The notes under the pieces are model-generated. The model searched no databases. It had not been told where the DNA came from and worked only from the letters and a program-made list of their open reading frames with translations. Below, in pieces: positions 1 to 6,371 of a stretch of DNA of 9,718 bases (position 1 is the first letter of the stretch; each line of letters begins with the position of its first letter). The position numbers and the translations under genes are program-made. Origin of the DNA: Aquificota bacterium (lineage in GTDB: Bacteria; Aquificota; Aquificia; Aquificales; Hydrogenothermaceae); NCBI GenBank assembly GCA_013153765.1, contig JAADDT010000054.1, forward strand, positions 1 through 9,718, read 5' to 3'.

Positions 1-31
1 AGGACGAGGAAAAAAATAAAAATGGACATAT

Positions 32-37
32 AGGAGG
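32..37 (+). promoter_or_regulatory. Shine-Dalgarno site of pyrE
   Basis: AGGAGG lies 6 bases before the TTG start at 44. An in-frame TAA at 41-43 abuts the TTG, so no start further upstream is possible. This fixes the non-ATG start. No promoter is visible in the 43 bases available, so pyrE may be co-transcribed with a gene to the left of the window. Confidence 0.85.
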
Positions 38-43
38 CTTTAA

Positions 44-598
44 TTGGATTACAGGGAAAGGCTTAAAGGTTTAATACTGGAAAGGGCTTTGAAGACCGCA
101 GACAAGCCGATTTTTAAACTTTCATCTGGAAAGATGAGTAATTACTACATAGACCTTCGGACTATAACGCTTGACGGTGAAGGGGGATTTGTAATAGGAA
201 ACCTGATTTTTGATATGGTGAAGGAGGAAAAGCCGGACGGGGTAGGCGGTCTTACGCTTGGAGCTGATCCTATCGCTTACGGGACGGCTCTGGTCTCTTA
301 CCTGAACAAACAGCCGATAAAACCTTTCGTCGTCAGGAAAGAGCCGAAGGGACACGGGACAGGCAAGCAGATTGAAGGGAACGTGAAAGCCGGAGACAGG
401 GTTTTTATCGTGGAAGACGTGATCACCACGGCAGGCTCTTCCCTTAAGGCGGCAAAGGTCGTAAAGGAAGCGGGCATTGAAGTGCTGGGCATTATAGCCA
501 TCGTTGACAGGGAAGAAGGCGGGGAAGAAAGGATAAGGCAGGAAGGCTTCAGGTTTTTCCCTATTTTCAGGATTTCGGAGCTTTTGAAAAAGGGTTAA
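44..598 (+). CDS. pyrE: Orotate phosphoribosyltransferase
   Basis: Cytoplasmic enzyme of de novo pyrimidine synthesis that joins orotate to PRPP to give OMP. The 184 residues are a usual length for the short bacterial form. Visible family motifs are SSGK near residue 27-30 (substrate-side lysine K30), the flexible catalytic loop around RKEPKGHGTGK (98-108), and the PRPP-binding motif FIVEDVITTAGSS (121-133) with the acidic pair E124-D125. The start is TTG: an in-frame TAA sits directly before it and an AGGAGG lies 6 bases upstream. The gene ends on a TAA that overlaps the stop of the convergent ccsA-like gene by three bases. Assignment rests on the PRPP motif and overall resemblance to PyrE, and is firm. 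Confidence 0.95.
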   Translation: MDYRERLKGLILERALKTADKPIFKLSSGKMSNYYIDLRTITLDGEGGFVIGNLIFDMVKEEKPDGVGGLTLGADPIAYGTALVSYLNKQPIKPFVVRKEPKGHGTGKQIEGNVKAGDRVFIVEDVITTAGSSLKAAKVVKEAGIEVLGIIAIVDREEGGEERIRQEGFRFFPIFRISELLKKG

Positions 599-1389
599 GG
601 GTGTTTTATAAAGAAGTAGATTATGAACGCAAACAGACCGCCTAAAACGGTAAGGTAAGAGGCTTTCTTCCCTTTTTCGTGTTTTATTACCATAAGGTGG
701 ATTATGAAGCCGTAGTATATCCAAAGTAGTGAAAGGGCTATCTGTTTCGGCTCCCATATCCAGTGTTTTCCCTGATAAACGCTTGACCAGACGGAAGAAG
801 TTATCAGTGCCAGTGAAAGCAGGATAAAGGCTATAACGTTTGATTTGTATTCTATGTCCTGAAGAAGCATAAGTGATGAGGAAAATTTGGACACAAGGAA
901 GGAGTCTAATTTTTTCCTTTTCAAGTCCCTCTGCGTAAGTATGTAAACAGCCGCCACCACAGCTCCCGCTATTATGAAGGCGTAAGCCATCATTGAAAAT
1001 ATAACGTGGGCGTAAAACCAGAAGTTCTGGTAGTCAGTTTTTATTTCGCCGTAGTGGGGCAGTGTTAGGGCTACCAGAAACACGTTTATTGGGGCAAAAA
1101 GTGAACCAAAATCCCGAAGCTGTTTTTTGTATTTAAACGAAAGTCCAAGGAACACCACCGCTATTGAAAAGGCAAGGAAGAACGGCAACTCCTTTTCCGT
1201 TGCCATTGCAAAGCTTTTTGCCTGATAGTCCTTTATGCCTATGTAAATCAGCTGGAGTAAAAATCCAAGACCGTAAAAGCTGTAGCCGAACTTTTTTCCC
1301 GCATCTTTTTTCGTGAAAAGATAGACCCAGAAACCTATTGACGATATGAAGTAGGACATCAGTATCAGAATAATCAGTATCTTCAGCAA
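595..1389 (-). CDS. ccsA: Cytochrome c assembly (CcsA/HemX-like) integral membrane protein
   Basis: Predicted inner-membrane heme-handling protein of the CcsA/CcmC/HemX superfamily, which delivers heme for attachment to periplasmic c-type cytochromes. The 264 residues form about eight hydrophobic segments (roughly 1-25, 33-52, 69-86, 95-111, 123-152, 175-205, 217-237, 243-262). The tryptophan-rich heme motif of the family is present at 201-216 but diverged: W201, W210 and W212 remain, while the usual WG is QG, WD is W212-E213 and KE is K215-Q216. Candidate heme-ligand histidines are H128 and H231. The start is TTG at 1387-1389, with AAGGTGG six bases upstream and an in-frame TGA just above; the first ATG would remove part of the first membrane segment. 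It lies 67 bp after the 160-residue gene and may share its transcript. A Ccs1/ResB partner is not in the window, so it could instead be a HemX-type relative. Confidence 0.75.
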   Translation of the reverse strand: MLKILIILILMSYFISSIGFWVYLFTKKDAGKKFGYSFYGLGFLLQLIYIGIKDYQAKSFAMATEKELPFFLAFSIAVVFLGLSFKYKKQLRDFGSLFAPINVFLVALTLPHYGEIKTDYQNFWFYAHVIFSMMAYAFIIAGAVVAAVYILTQRDLKRKKLDSFLVSKFSSSLMLLQDIEYKSNVIAFILLSLALITSSVWSSVYQGKHWIWEPKQIALSLLWIYYGFIIHLMVIKHEKGKKASYLTVLGGLFAFIIYFFIKHP

Positions 1390-1421
1390 ACCGCACCACC
1401 TTCAAGCTGTATTTATTATTT

Positions 1422-1450
1422 ATTCTAACGGTTAATGGGGCTTTAGTCTA
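1422..1450 (-). promoter_or_regulatory. Candidate promoter of the ccsA-like gene
   Basis: On the minus strand, TAGACT (1450-1445) and TAGAAT (1427-1422) are 17 bases apart. They match the -35 box at 4 of 6 and the -10 box at 5 of 6 positions. Transcription would start near 1415, leaving a short leader with the AAGGTGG ribosome site. This would make the gene at least partly independent of the upstream operon. Box matching by eye in AT-rich DNA is weak evidence. Confidence 0.4.
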
Positions 1451-1456
1451 TGGTTA

Positions 1457-1939
1457 TTAGATGTTGTACCTTTCGGTAAGAATTTCCCTGATTATTGATT
1501 TTATTACCTTTTTCTGGTTTATGTTCTGGAGTATAAACCTTTCCTTCATACGCTTTACCGCAGTCCGGATTATCTCTTTTTTTTCTTCTTCAGGCAGGCT
1601 TTTCCAGATACGGTTAAGCATTTCAAGGCGGTGGTATGCGTCGCTGAACTCGTCAGGCAGGCTGTCCGTCTGGGGACTTTTTTCCACCGTCCTTGGTTTT
1701 GCCAGCTTTTTCAGGGCAGGCTCTATGGCTGAAAGCCTGAACTTTTTCCTTTTGTCTGGGGGATAGCGGGAAAGCTCTTTTTTTATTAACTCTTTTACAG
1801 TCTCAACCGGAATTTCCTTTTCCGCCATTTTTTGTATTAACTGCCTGTCCTTTGGGGATAGGGACAGGTTGTAGCCTGTGGCTTTTTTTATAAACCTGAC
1901 TATCTCCTCGTAGTAAGACTGCTCCAATTTTTTTCCCAT
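1457..1939 (-). CDS. Uncharacterised helical, charged protein (160 aa)
   Basis: I cannot name this protein. It is soluble, with no signal peptide or membrane segment, very rich in Lys and Glu, and predicted to be mostly helical. The N-terminal half holds LSLSPKDRQLIQKMAEKEIPVETVKELI (start at about 25) split here as LSLSPKDRQLI followed by an IPVETVK turn, then LSAIEPALKKL near 69-79. From memory this pattern recalls a widespread uncharacterised family in deltaproteobacteria with an LSPxDwxLi, gIPlxvVlrgI, sLayxepaV layout; this is recollection, not a search. A Pro/Ser-rich linker (about 80-95) separates it from a second helical part ending in LTERYNI. The ATG start has only a weak ribosome site, so the start is less sure than for its neighbours. 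It follows lpxI by 39 bp on the same strand, so it is probably in that operon. Confidence 0.8.
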   Translation of the reverse strand: MGKKLEQSYYEEIVRFIKKATGYNLSLSPKDRQLIQKMAEKEIPVETVKELIKKELSRYPPDKRKKFRLSAIEPALKKLAKPRTVEKSPQTDSLPDEFSDAYHRLEMLNRIWKSLPEEEKKEIIRTAVKRMKERFILQNINQKKVIKSIIREILTERYNI

Positions 1940-1978
1940 ATTAATAAACTCGGCAGAAATGTGAAAAATATAAAGGAT

Positions 1979-2788
1979 TTAGGAAAGTTTTATCCCGATT
2001 ATTGATATGCCGTACCTGTCTGCCAGTTTTTCAACCTCCGGTCTTTCAAGGAGGAAGGTTTTGCCGGCTTCCACCACCAGCAGTTTTGCCTTTGCTTTTT
2101 TCATACTTTTTAGGGTTTTTGTTCCTATTACCGGCACGTCGTACCTCATGTCTTGGTTTTTCCTTGCAACCTTACAGACCACGCTACCTTCACCTGCCAG
2201 CTCTCCGCCTCTCAATATACACCTGTCAGTCCCTTCCATACCTTCCACCGCAACAACCGTCCCGTCTTTCACGACGACTGTCTGACCTATGTCCAGCTCA
2301 GCCACCTCTTTCGCTATTCCCAGTCCGAACCTGCCGTCTTCCATCAGGTTTTCCGCAGGCTCCCTGCCGGCTATCAGTCCTTCAGGGGCAAGCAGACTTT
2401 TCAGGTATGGGGTAGGGTCTATCGGCTTGAAGCCTTCCGTTTCCAGCTCCTTCAAGACCGCTTCCAGTATGGATTTTGCTCTCTTGTCTTTAAGCTGGCT
2501 GAAGAAACGCCTTGCTCTTTTGTCAAACCTGTGGATTGAACGGATAACGTGGAAGTGCTCTATCTTTCCCAGCATTACGACCTGCTTTATGCCGTCCTGT
2601 TTCATACGGTTTATCAGTTTTTCAGCCTCTCCCAGATTGAACCATACGGTAGGTGCTATCTGCTGGATTTTTTTGTCTGTAATTCCCTTGATGCCGTAAA
2701 CCTGAAGGTCTTTCCCTTCTGCTACGGCGTTTTTTGAAAATTCTACGGGCAGTTCTCCCGCTCCCGCTATCAGACCTATTTTACTCAT
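1979..2788 (-). CDS. lpxI: UDP-2,3-diacylglucosamine pyrophosphatase LpxI
   Basis: Lipid A pathway enzyme (formerly DUF1009) that hydrolyses UDP-2,3-diacylglucosamine to lipid X and UMP; it replaces LpxH in many non-enteric bacteria. The 269 residues are a usual length. Recognisable blocks are the N-terminal GLIAGAGELP (5-14), DPTPYLKSLLAPEG (124-137), the VVVKDGTVVAVEGMEGTDRC block (171-190) and QDMRYDVPVIGTKT (212-225), whose aspartates belong to the conserved catalytic region of the family. The ATG overlaps the lpxA stop as ATGA, implying coupled translation. Its position directly after lpxA matches the order seen in many genomes and supports LpxI over a generic DUF1009 call. It acts at the cytoplasmic face of the inner membrane. 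Confidence 0.93.
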   Translation of the reverse strand: MSKIGLIAGAGELPVEFSKNAVAEGKDLQVYGIKGITDKKIQQIAPTVWFNLGEAEKLINRMKQDGIKQVVMLGKIEHFHVIRSIHRFDKRARRFFSQLKDKRAKSILEAVLKELETEGFKPIDPTPYLKSLLAPEGLIAGREPAENLMEDGRFGLGIAKEVAELDIGQTVVVKDGTVVAVEGMEGTDRCILRGGELAGEGSVVCKVARKNQDMRYDVPVIGTKTLKSMKKAKAKLLVVEAGKTFLLERPEVEKLADRYGISIIGIKLS

Positions 2789-3582
2789 TTCCTTTTTGAT
2801 GCTTCAGGGGCTATTCCTCTTTTTGATGTTTTTATGAAGTCTATAAGCATTTTTATTTCCGGCGTCTGGGGGAGTTTTTCCATAACTTCTTTTATCCCTT
2901 CTTCAATGGTGGGGGATTTTCTGAATATTATCCGGTAAGCCTCTTTTATCAGTTTTATCTGCTCGGTGGTAAAGCCTCTCCTTTTTAGACCTACAATGTT
3001 TATGCCGTAAAGTAGGGCGTGGTTTTTGGAGGCTCTGGTAAACGGGGGAATGTCCTTGTCAACGGCTGAAGCACCGCCTACCATTGCGTAATCACCTATA
3101 CGGCAGAACTGGTGTATGGGGGTAAGTCCGCCTATGAAAACGTAGTTTCCTACCTTGACGTGTCCAGCAAGGGTTACGGCGTTTGCAAGGATGGTGTCGT
3201 GTCCCACTTTACAGTCGTGGGCTATGTGGACGTAAGCCATTATGTAAGAGTTATCGCCGACCTGTGTAATACCGTCGTCAAAAGCTGTCCCTCTGTGGAT
3301 TGTGGCGTATTCCCTTATTACAACGTTGTTGCCTATCTTTACGTAAGTTTCCTCTCCCTTAAATCCTAAATGCTGTGGTATTCCGCCTAAAACCACACCT
3401 TCCGAGATTGTGCAGTTTTCTCCTATGGAGGTGAACTGTTTTATTCTGACGTTTGATGAGATTTCCGTGTTGTCTCCGATGGAGACGTTGTCTTCAATGA
3501 TAGAAAAGGGACCAACCTTCACGTTGGTCCCAAGCTGTGCGTTTTTTGAAACTATGGCGGTAGGGTGTATTTCTACACTCAA
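2785..3582 (-). CDS. lpxA: UDP-N-acetylglucosamine 3-O-acyltransferase LpxA
   Basis: First enzyme of lipid A synthesis: moves a hydroxyacyl chain from acyl-ACP to the 3-OH of UDP-GlcNAc. The 265 residues show the left-handed beta-helix hexapeptide repeat over about 1-190, then a C-terminal helical domain (about 195-260). The catalytic histidine is H122 in AYVHIAHDC, with H119, H141 (AGHVKVG) and H157 (PIHQFC) where E. coli has its conserved histidines. The start is TTG at 3580-3582: an in-frame TAG sits immediately before it, the next possible start is codon 21, and the HPTAIV motif then falls near residue 6 as expected. AAGG, seven bases upstream, lies inside the end of trxA. The trxA stop is only 9 bp away. 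Neither fabZ nor lpxB, common partners, is adjacent. Confidence 0.96.
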   Translation of the reverse strand: MSVEIHPTAIVSKNAQLGTNVKVGPFSIIEDNVSIGDNTEISSNVRIKQFTSIGENCTISEGVVLGGIPQHLGFKGEETYVKIGNNVVIREYATIHRGTAFDDGITQVGDNSYIMAYVHIAHDCKVGHDTILANAVTLAGHVKVGNYVFIGGLTPIHQFCRIGDYAMVGGASAVDKDIPPFTRASKNHALLYGINIVGLKRRGFTTEQIKLIKEAYRIIFRKSPTIEEGIKEVMEKLPQTPEIKMLIDFIKTSKRGIAPEASKRK

Positions 3583-3591
3583 CTAACTACC

Positions 3592-3909
3592 TTAAACAAG
3601 CAGGCTTTTCAGGACTTCTTTAGGCTGTACACCGACTTTGGTGTCAACAACCTGTCCGTTTTTGAATACCATTATTGTAGGGATAGCCCTGATGCCGTAT
3701 CTCATGGCGATGTTAGGGTTTTCGTCCGTGTTGAGCTTGCATATTTTTGCCTTACCTTCAAGCTCTTCAGCAAGCTCTTCTATTACAGGTGCGATTAACC
3801 TACAAGGACCACACCAAGGTGCCCAGAAGTCAACCAATACAGGAACATCGGAGTTTAATACTTCCTGTTCCCAGTTGGACTCGTTAACGATGCAAACTTT
3901 ACCAGCCAT
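3592..3909 (-). CDS. trxA: Thioredoxin
   Basis: Small cytoplasmic dithiol reductant, 105 residues, single thioredoxin domain. The active site is W32-C33-G34-P35-C36 in FWAPWCGPC, the buried aspartate is D27, and the cis-proline is P77 in RAIPTIMVF. One extra cysteine, C57, lies in the KICKLN strand and C6 near the N-terminus. The ATG is served by an AAGGAGG whose bases are also the last Lys-Glu codons of the upstream regulator gene; the gap between the two genes is 3 bp. This tight coupling means the ArsR-type regulator and thioredoxin are made from the same transcript, and lpxA follows 9 bp later. It is a complete, canonical thioredoxin. Confidence 0.97.
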   Translation of the reverse strand: MAGKVCIVNESNWEQEVLNSDVPVLVDFWAPWCGPCRLIAPVIEELAEELEGKAKICKLNTDENPNIAMRYGIRAIPTIMVFKNGQVVDTKVGVQPKEVLKSLLV

Positions 3910-3912
3910 ATT

Positions 3913-4227
3913 TTAATCCTCCTTAAGTAGTAGCTTATAAATTTCAAGTGCCTTCTTGTTTTTGATGTAATAACAAACAATAGAGCCCTGTCTCTTATAA
4001 CCTAATATACCTTTATTTCTCAAAACTGACAAGTGCTGTGAGACGTTGGGCTGGGGCAGGTCAAGGGCCTCCCAGATGTGTTTCACACACTTCTTGCCTG
4101 AGCTTAAAAAACCTATGATCTTTAGCCTGTTCGGATGGGCTAAAGCCTTAAGGAGTTCTGCGTTTTCCTCCAAAAACTCCTCATCCTTCCACTTTTCCTT
4201 CTCATCTACCACGATTTCTTCACCCAT
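3913..4227 (-). CDS. ArsR-family winged-helix transcriptional regulator
   Basis: DNA-binding repressor-type protein of 104 residues. The winged helix-turn-helix runs from LLKALAHPNRLKIIGFL (25-41) through CVKHIWEALDLPQPNVSQHL (47-66, recognition helix PQPNVSQHLSVLR) to the wing KRQGSIVCYYI (78-88). The classic metal site CVC of ArsR is reduced to one cysteine, C47, and a second cysteine, C85, sits in the wing; these are the only two. A thiol or redox sensor is therefore as likely as a metal sensor, which is inference. I chose ATG at 4225-4227 because AAGGTGGTGA sits 8 bases upstream; a GTG at 4239 would lie inside that ribosome site. It heads the trxA-lpxA-lpxI operon and follows a repeat-rich AT control region, suggesting autoregulation. 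Confidence 0.9.
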   Translation of the reverse strand: MGEEIVVDEKEKWKDEEFLEENAELLKALAHPNRLKIIGFLSSGKKCVKHIWEALDLPQPNVSQHLSVLRNKGILGYKRQGSIVCYYIKNKKALEIYKLLLKED

Positions 4228-4232
4228 AGCAC

Positions 4233-4242
4233 TCACCACCTT
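4233..4242 (-). promoter_or_regulatory. Shine-Dalgarno site of the ArsR-type regulator
   Basis: AAGGTGGTGA on the minus strand matches the expected anti-16S complement AAGGAGGTGA at 9 of 10 bases. It is 8 bases (from AAGGTGG) before ATG 4225-4227. It overlaps two in-frame GTG codons, which argues against these as starts. The ccsA-like gene uses almost the same site, AAGGTGGTG. Confidence 0.75.
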
Positions 4243-4250
4243 ATCCTGAA

Positions 4251-4311
4251 ATTTTTATATATTAGAATATTGTATATTAAAATTGTATATTAATGCAAAT
4301 ATTTTTATATA
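4251..4311 (-). promoter_or_regulatory. Control region of the regulator-trxA-lpx operon
   Basis: About 85% A+T by eye. Two perfect copies of ATTGTATATTAA lie at 4269-4280 and 4282-4293, and two copies of ATTTTTATATA at 4251-4261 and 4301-4311 flank them 50 bp apart. On the minus strand each 12-mer contains TACAAT, a 5-of-6 match to a -10 box; the copy at 4274-4269 has TTGCAT (4298-4293) 18 bases upstream as a weak -35. A repressor bound to the repeats would cover the -10, a usual arrangement for autoregulated ArsR-family genes. The operator role is inference. Confidence 0.5.
4269..4293. repeat. Tandem 12-bp direct repeat, period 13
   Basis: ATTGTATATTAA occurs at 4269-4280 and again at 4282-4293, identical and separated by one base. 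The next 13-bp step to the left (4256-4267) matches at only about half the positions, so there are two copies. AT-rich composition raises the chance of coincidence, but a perfect tandem 12-mer in the promoter of a DNA-binding regulator is a fair operator candidate. Confidence 0.75.
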
Positions 4312-4343
4312 GGTCGGCTAATATTTTGTATAATCTAAATCAT

Positions 4344-4372
4344 AAAAACTGGCAAAAGCTGGTTTTAAGCCA
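4344..4372 (-). terminator. Candidate terminator after the fumarate reductase-like pair
   Basis: On the minus strand TGGC-TT-AAAA, a CCAGC loop and TTTTGCCA form an 8-bp stem with a 2-base bulge (4372-4350), followed by GTTTTTATG. The stem includes the stop codon of the CCG-domain gene. It resembles an intrinsic terminator but is A/T-rich and bulged, so it is weak. Confidence 0.45.
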
Positions 4373-5246
4373 CTTTCCGGATTATTTCCTCTGTGGAAAT
4401 AACGTGTTTGTCCAGTCCCAGCTCTTTAGGTTTGAATCCTAACGCCAGACCTATCATCTGTGGCAGGTGGAGTATGGGAATTCCCAGTTTTACGCCGATT
4501 TTTTGTTCAGCCTCTTCCTGCATTGCGTCAAGCTGGGTGTGGCAGAGTGGACAGGGGGTTACCATAAAGTCAGCCTGCTCCTTTTTTGCAGACTGGGCGT
4601 CCATTGCGGTAAGCTTTAGGGTAACCTTGTCTTCAGCAGACCAGAAGGAATGGAAGCCACAGCAGGCGAGTTTTGCCTCGTGGTCAACCGGTTTACCGCC
4701 AACGGCTTCTATGACCATTTCAAGGGATTTAGGGTTGTCCGGGTCTTCGTATCCTATCAGGTAAGGGGGTCTTATTATGTGACAGCCGTAAAACGGGGCT
4801 ATGTTAAATTCCTCAAGGGGTCTTACGACCATTGCCTTCAGGTTGTCAATACCGACGCCGTCTATCACTTCCCATAGGAAGTGTGTTATTTCTGAAGTGC
4901 CTTTGTACTCAAGACCTGCCTCCTTCAGCACCTCGTTAACCGCTTCCTTCAGCTCAGGGTCGTTGTCCAGCTTAAACTTGGTTTCCCTCAGCATCATCGT
5001 ACAGGTGTTGCATATGGTAAGCAGGTCAGCATCAACCTCTTCAGCTAAAGCAAGGTTCCTTGCATTTATGGTAAGGGCTAAAAATTCGTCCTTTTCCTGC
5101 ACCGCACCTGCTCCGCAACAGGTAGCCGCCTCAAGCTCAATTAGTTCCATTCCCAGTTTTTCCGCCACCAGTTTTGTGGAGTTGTAAAGCTCAGGGGCAA
5201 CGCCTTTTGCCGAACAGCCTGTATAAAATGCGTATCTTAATCCCAT
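4365..5246 (-). CDS. Succinate dehydrogenase/fumarate reductase CCG-domain subunit (HdrB-like)
   Basis: Cysteine-rich subunit related to HdrB, TfrB C-terminal half and the SdhE/FrdE subunit of E-type succinate:quinone or fumarate reductases. Its 293 residues carry two complete CCG domains. The first has C11, C43-C44 and C79-x-x-C82; the second has C155, C195-C196 and C232-x-x-C235. This spacing (31-39 then 34-35 residues) fits the known CX31-39CCX35-36CXXC pattern, which in HdrB-type proteins binds unusual iron-sulfur clusters. There is no membrane segment or signal peptide, so it is cytoplasmic or membrane-associated. The ATG overlaps the frdB stop (TAATG) and has GGAGG 9 bases upstream. Partner is the adjacent iron-sulfur subunit. 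A soluble multi-subunit fumarate reductase with such a subunit is known from Hydrogenobacter. Direction of catalysis cannot be read from sequence; a generic heterodisulfide-reductase role is less likely given its neighbour. Confidence 0.88.
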   Translation of the reverse strand: MGLRYAFYTGCSAKGVAPELYNSTKLVAEKLGMELIELEAATCCGAGAVQEKDEFLALTINARNLALAEEVDADLLTICNTCTMMLRETKFKLDNDPELKEAVNEVLKEAGLEYKGTSEITHFLWEVIDGVGIDNLKAMVVRPLEEFNIAPFYGCHIIRPPYLIGYEDPDNPKSLEMVIEAVGGKPVDHEAKLACCGFHSFWSAEDKVTLKLTAMDAQSAKKEQADFMVTPCPLCHTQLDAMQEEAEQKIGVKLGIPILHLPQMIGLALGFKPKELGLDKHVISTEEIIRKVA

Positions 5247-6310
5247 TACTCATTACCTCCGGTTTCTGCGTAGTTAGGTCTTTTTCTTGTTCTTCTTTTG
5301 TCTTCGTATATTACGCCCATTATTTGGGGTATTCTGATTTTAACCTCTTTTTCCTTCTGTTTTGCCACTTCGTATATCTTTCTGACCTCTTCTATCCTTT
5401 TGACCTTATGCCCGCCGAAGAAGTCAGCGTAGTTTACCTTCCCTTTAAGCATCATCTTTATGCCGAACGGGGCTCTCTTTATTGCTCCCAGAATACCTTC
5501 CTGCCTCATAGGAAGTAGCATCTCGTTAAGAAGTCCTCTGTTGTAAATGTCCCTTTCAAATATTTCGGCGTGTATCTCTCCCGGGGTTTTGTATCCGTGT
5601 TCCGCCGCCATAATCCTCAATCTTATAATGTTTTCGTAAGGCTGGACTTCTTTTGGACATCTGGTAGTGCATTCCACACACCTTACGCACCACTCAAGGT
5701 TAAGGTCTTCAAGTATTGCTTCAAACCTACCTTCCTTCTCACCGTCCCTCGTGTCCGCTATGAACCTGTAAGCCTTTGAGTGAACCATAGGACCTAAAAA
5801 GTCCTTGTTTGCCTTCAGGGCATTACAGTCAGACATACAGGAAGCACACAGGATACAGTCAGAGGCAAAGTCTATCCTGTGGTGGTCGTAAGGGTCCTGC
5901 CTGTACTCCTTCCCGTCAGGAGGGGGCGGTTCTTTCGGTATGAACCACGGCTTTACCTTCTTCAGCTTGTCAATAAGCCAGTCCATATCGTAGATCAGGT
6001 CTTTCAGCGGTTTTACGTTTCCGATAGGGTCAATGGTGATCGTGTCCGTGTCGTACTTCTGGAGTAGATGGGTGATCTGAACCTTACAGGCGAGGGTGGC
6101 GTGTCCGTTGATCCTTACCGCACAAGAACCACATATTGCGGCACGGCAGTTGTACCTGAACGAGATGGTCGGGTCCTGCTCCTCCTTTGCCTTGAAAAGT
6201 GCCGCAAGCACGGTCATTCCCTTTTCAACGGGCAGTTCGTAAGTCTGGTAGTAAGGTTCACTGTCTTTTGTTGGGTCGTACCTGAATACTTTTAACTTGA
6301 ATGTTTCCAT
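5246..6310 (-). CDS. frdB: Fumarate reductase/succinate dehydrogenase iron-sulfur subunit
   Basis: Electron-transfer subunit between the FAD subunit and the CCG subunit. In this 354-residue version, a [2Fe-2S] ferredoxin domain has C55, C60, C63 and C75. A second domain has C152, C155, C158 plus C218 for a [4Fe-4S] cluster. C162, C208, C211 and C214 form the third site; C211 is an extra cysteine absent from the [3Fe-4S] site of E. coli SdhB/FrdB, so a second [4Fe-4S] cluster is expected, as known for E-type enzymes. About 110 residues follow the usual C-terminus, highly charged and probably helical. The ATG at 6308-6310 has GAGGTGG upstream; a TTG 18 bases earlier (6328) has no ribosome site and was not used. 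The gene overlaps the CCG gene by one base. frdA is not in the window, so the flavoprotein is encoded elsewhere, as is common in Aquificota. Confidence 0.92.
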   Translation of the reverse strand: METFKLKVFRYDPTKDSEPYYQTYELPVEKGMTVLAALFKAKEEQDPTISFRYNCRAAICGSCAVRINGHATLACKVQITHLLQKYDTDTITIDPIGNVKPLKDLIYDMDWLIDKLKKVKPWFIPKEPPPPDGKEYRQDPYDHHRIDFASDCILCASCMSDCNALKANKDFLGPMVHSKAYRFIADTRDGEKEGRFEAILEDLNLEWCVRCVECTTRCPKEVQPYENIIRLRIMAAEHGYKTPGEIHAEIFERDIYNRGLLNEMLLPMRQEGILGAIKRAPFGIKMMLKGKVNYADFFGGHKVKRIEEVRKIYEVAKQKEKEVKIRIPQIMGVIYEDKRRTRKRPNYAETGGNE

Positions 6311-6342
6311 CTTCCCACCTCTATCCAAACGCAGTTTGAGTT

Positions 6343-6371
6343 ATTTTAAAAGGTTTTTTGACAAAAATCAA
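6343..6371 (-). promoter_or_regulatory. Candidate promoter of frdB
   Basis: On the minus strand TTGATT (6371-6366) and TAAAAT (6348-6343) are spaced by 17 bases; the -10 matches 5 of 6 and the -35 matches 4 of 6 consensus positions. Transcription would begin near 6336, about 26 bases before the frdB ATG. Its -35 lies inside the spacer of the opposite promoter. Confidence 0.55.

Noticed and set aside
22..33. ATG at 22 upstream of pyrE
   Set aside because: It runs into TAG after three codons and is out of frame with pyrE. It may belong to the tail of a gene to the left, which cannot be decided from 33 bases.
122..757. Long minus-strand open frame antisense to pyrE (and similar antisense frames over lpxI, lpxA, the fumarate reductase-like pair and hisS)
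   Set aside because: They lie opposite well-identified genes, lack ribosome sites and encode low-complexity or family-less peptides. They are shadows of the real reading frames.
4228..4239. GTG start for the ArsR-type gene, adding four residues
   Set aside because: The GTG codons lie within the AAGGTGGTGA ribosome site that serves the ATG at 4225-4227.
4329..4334. Perfect TATAAT on the plus strand after the CCG-domain gene
   Set aside because: No -35 box at suitable spacing, and transcription would run antisense into the CCG-domain gene. Expected by chance in such AT-rich DNA.
6311..6328. TTG start for frdB, adding six residues
   Set aside because: No ribosome site precedes it, and its codons contain the GAGGTGG that serves the ATG at 6308-6310.
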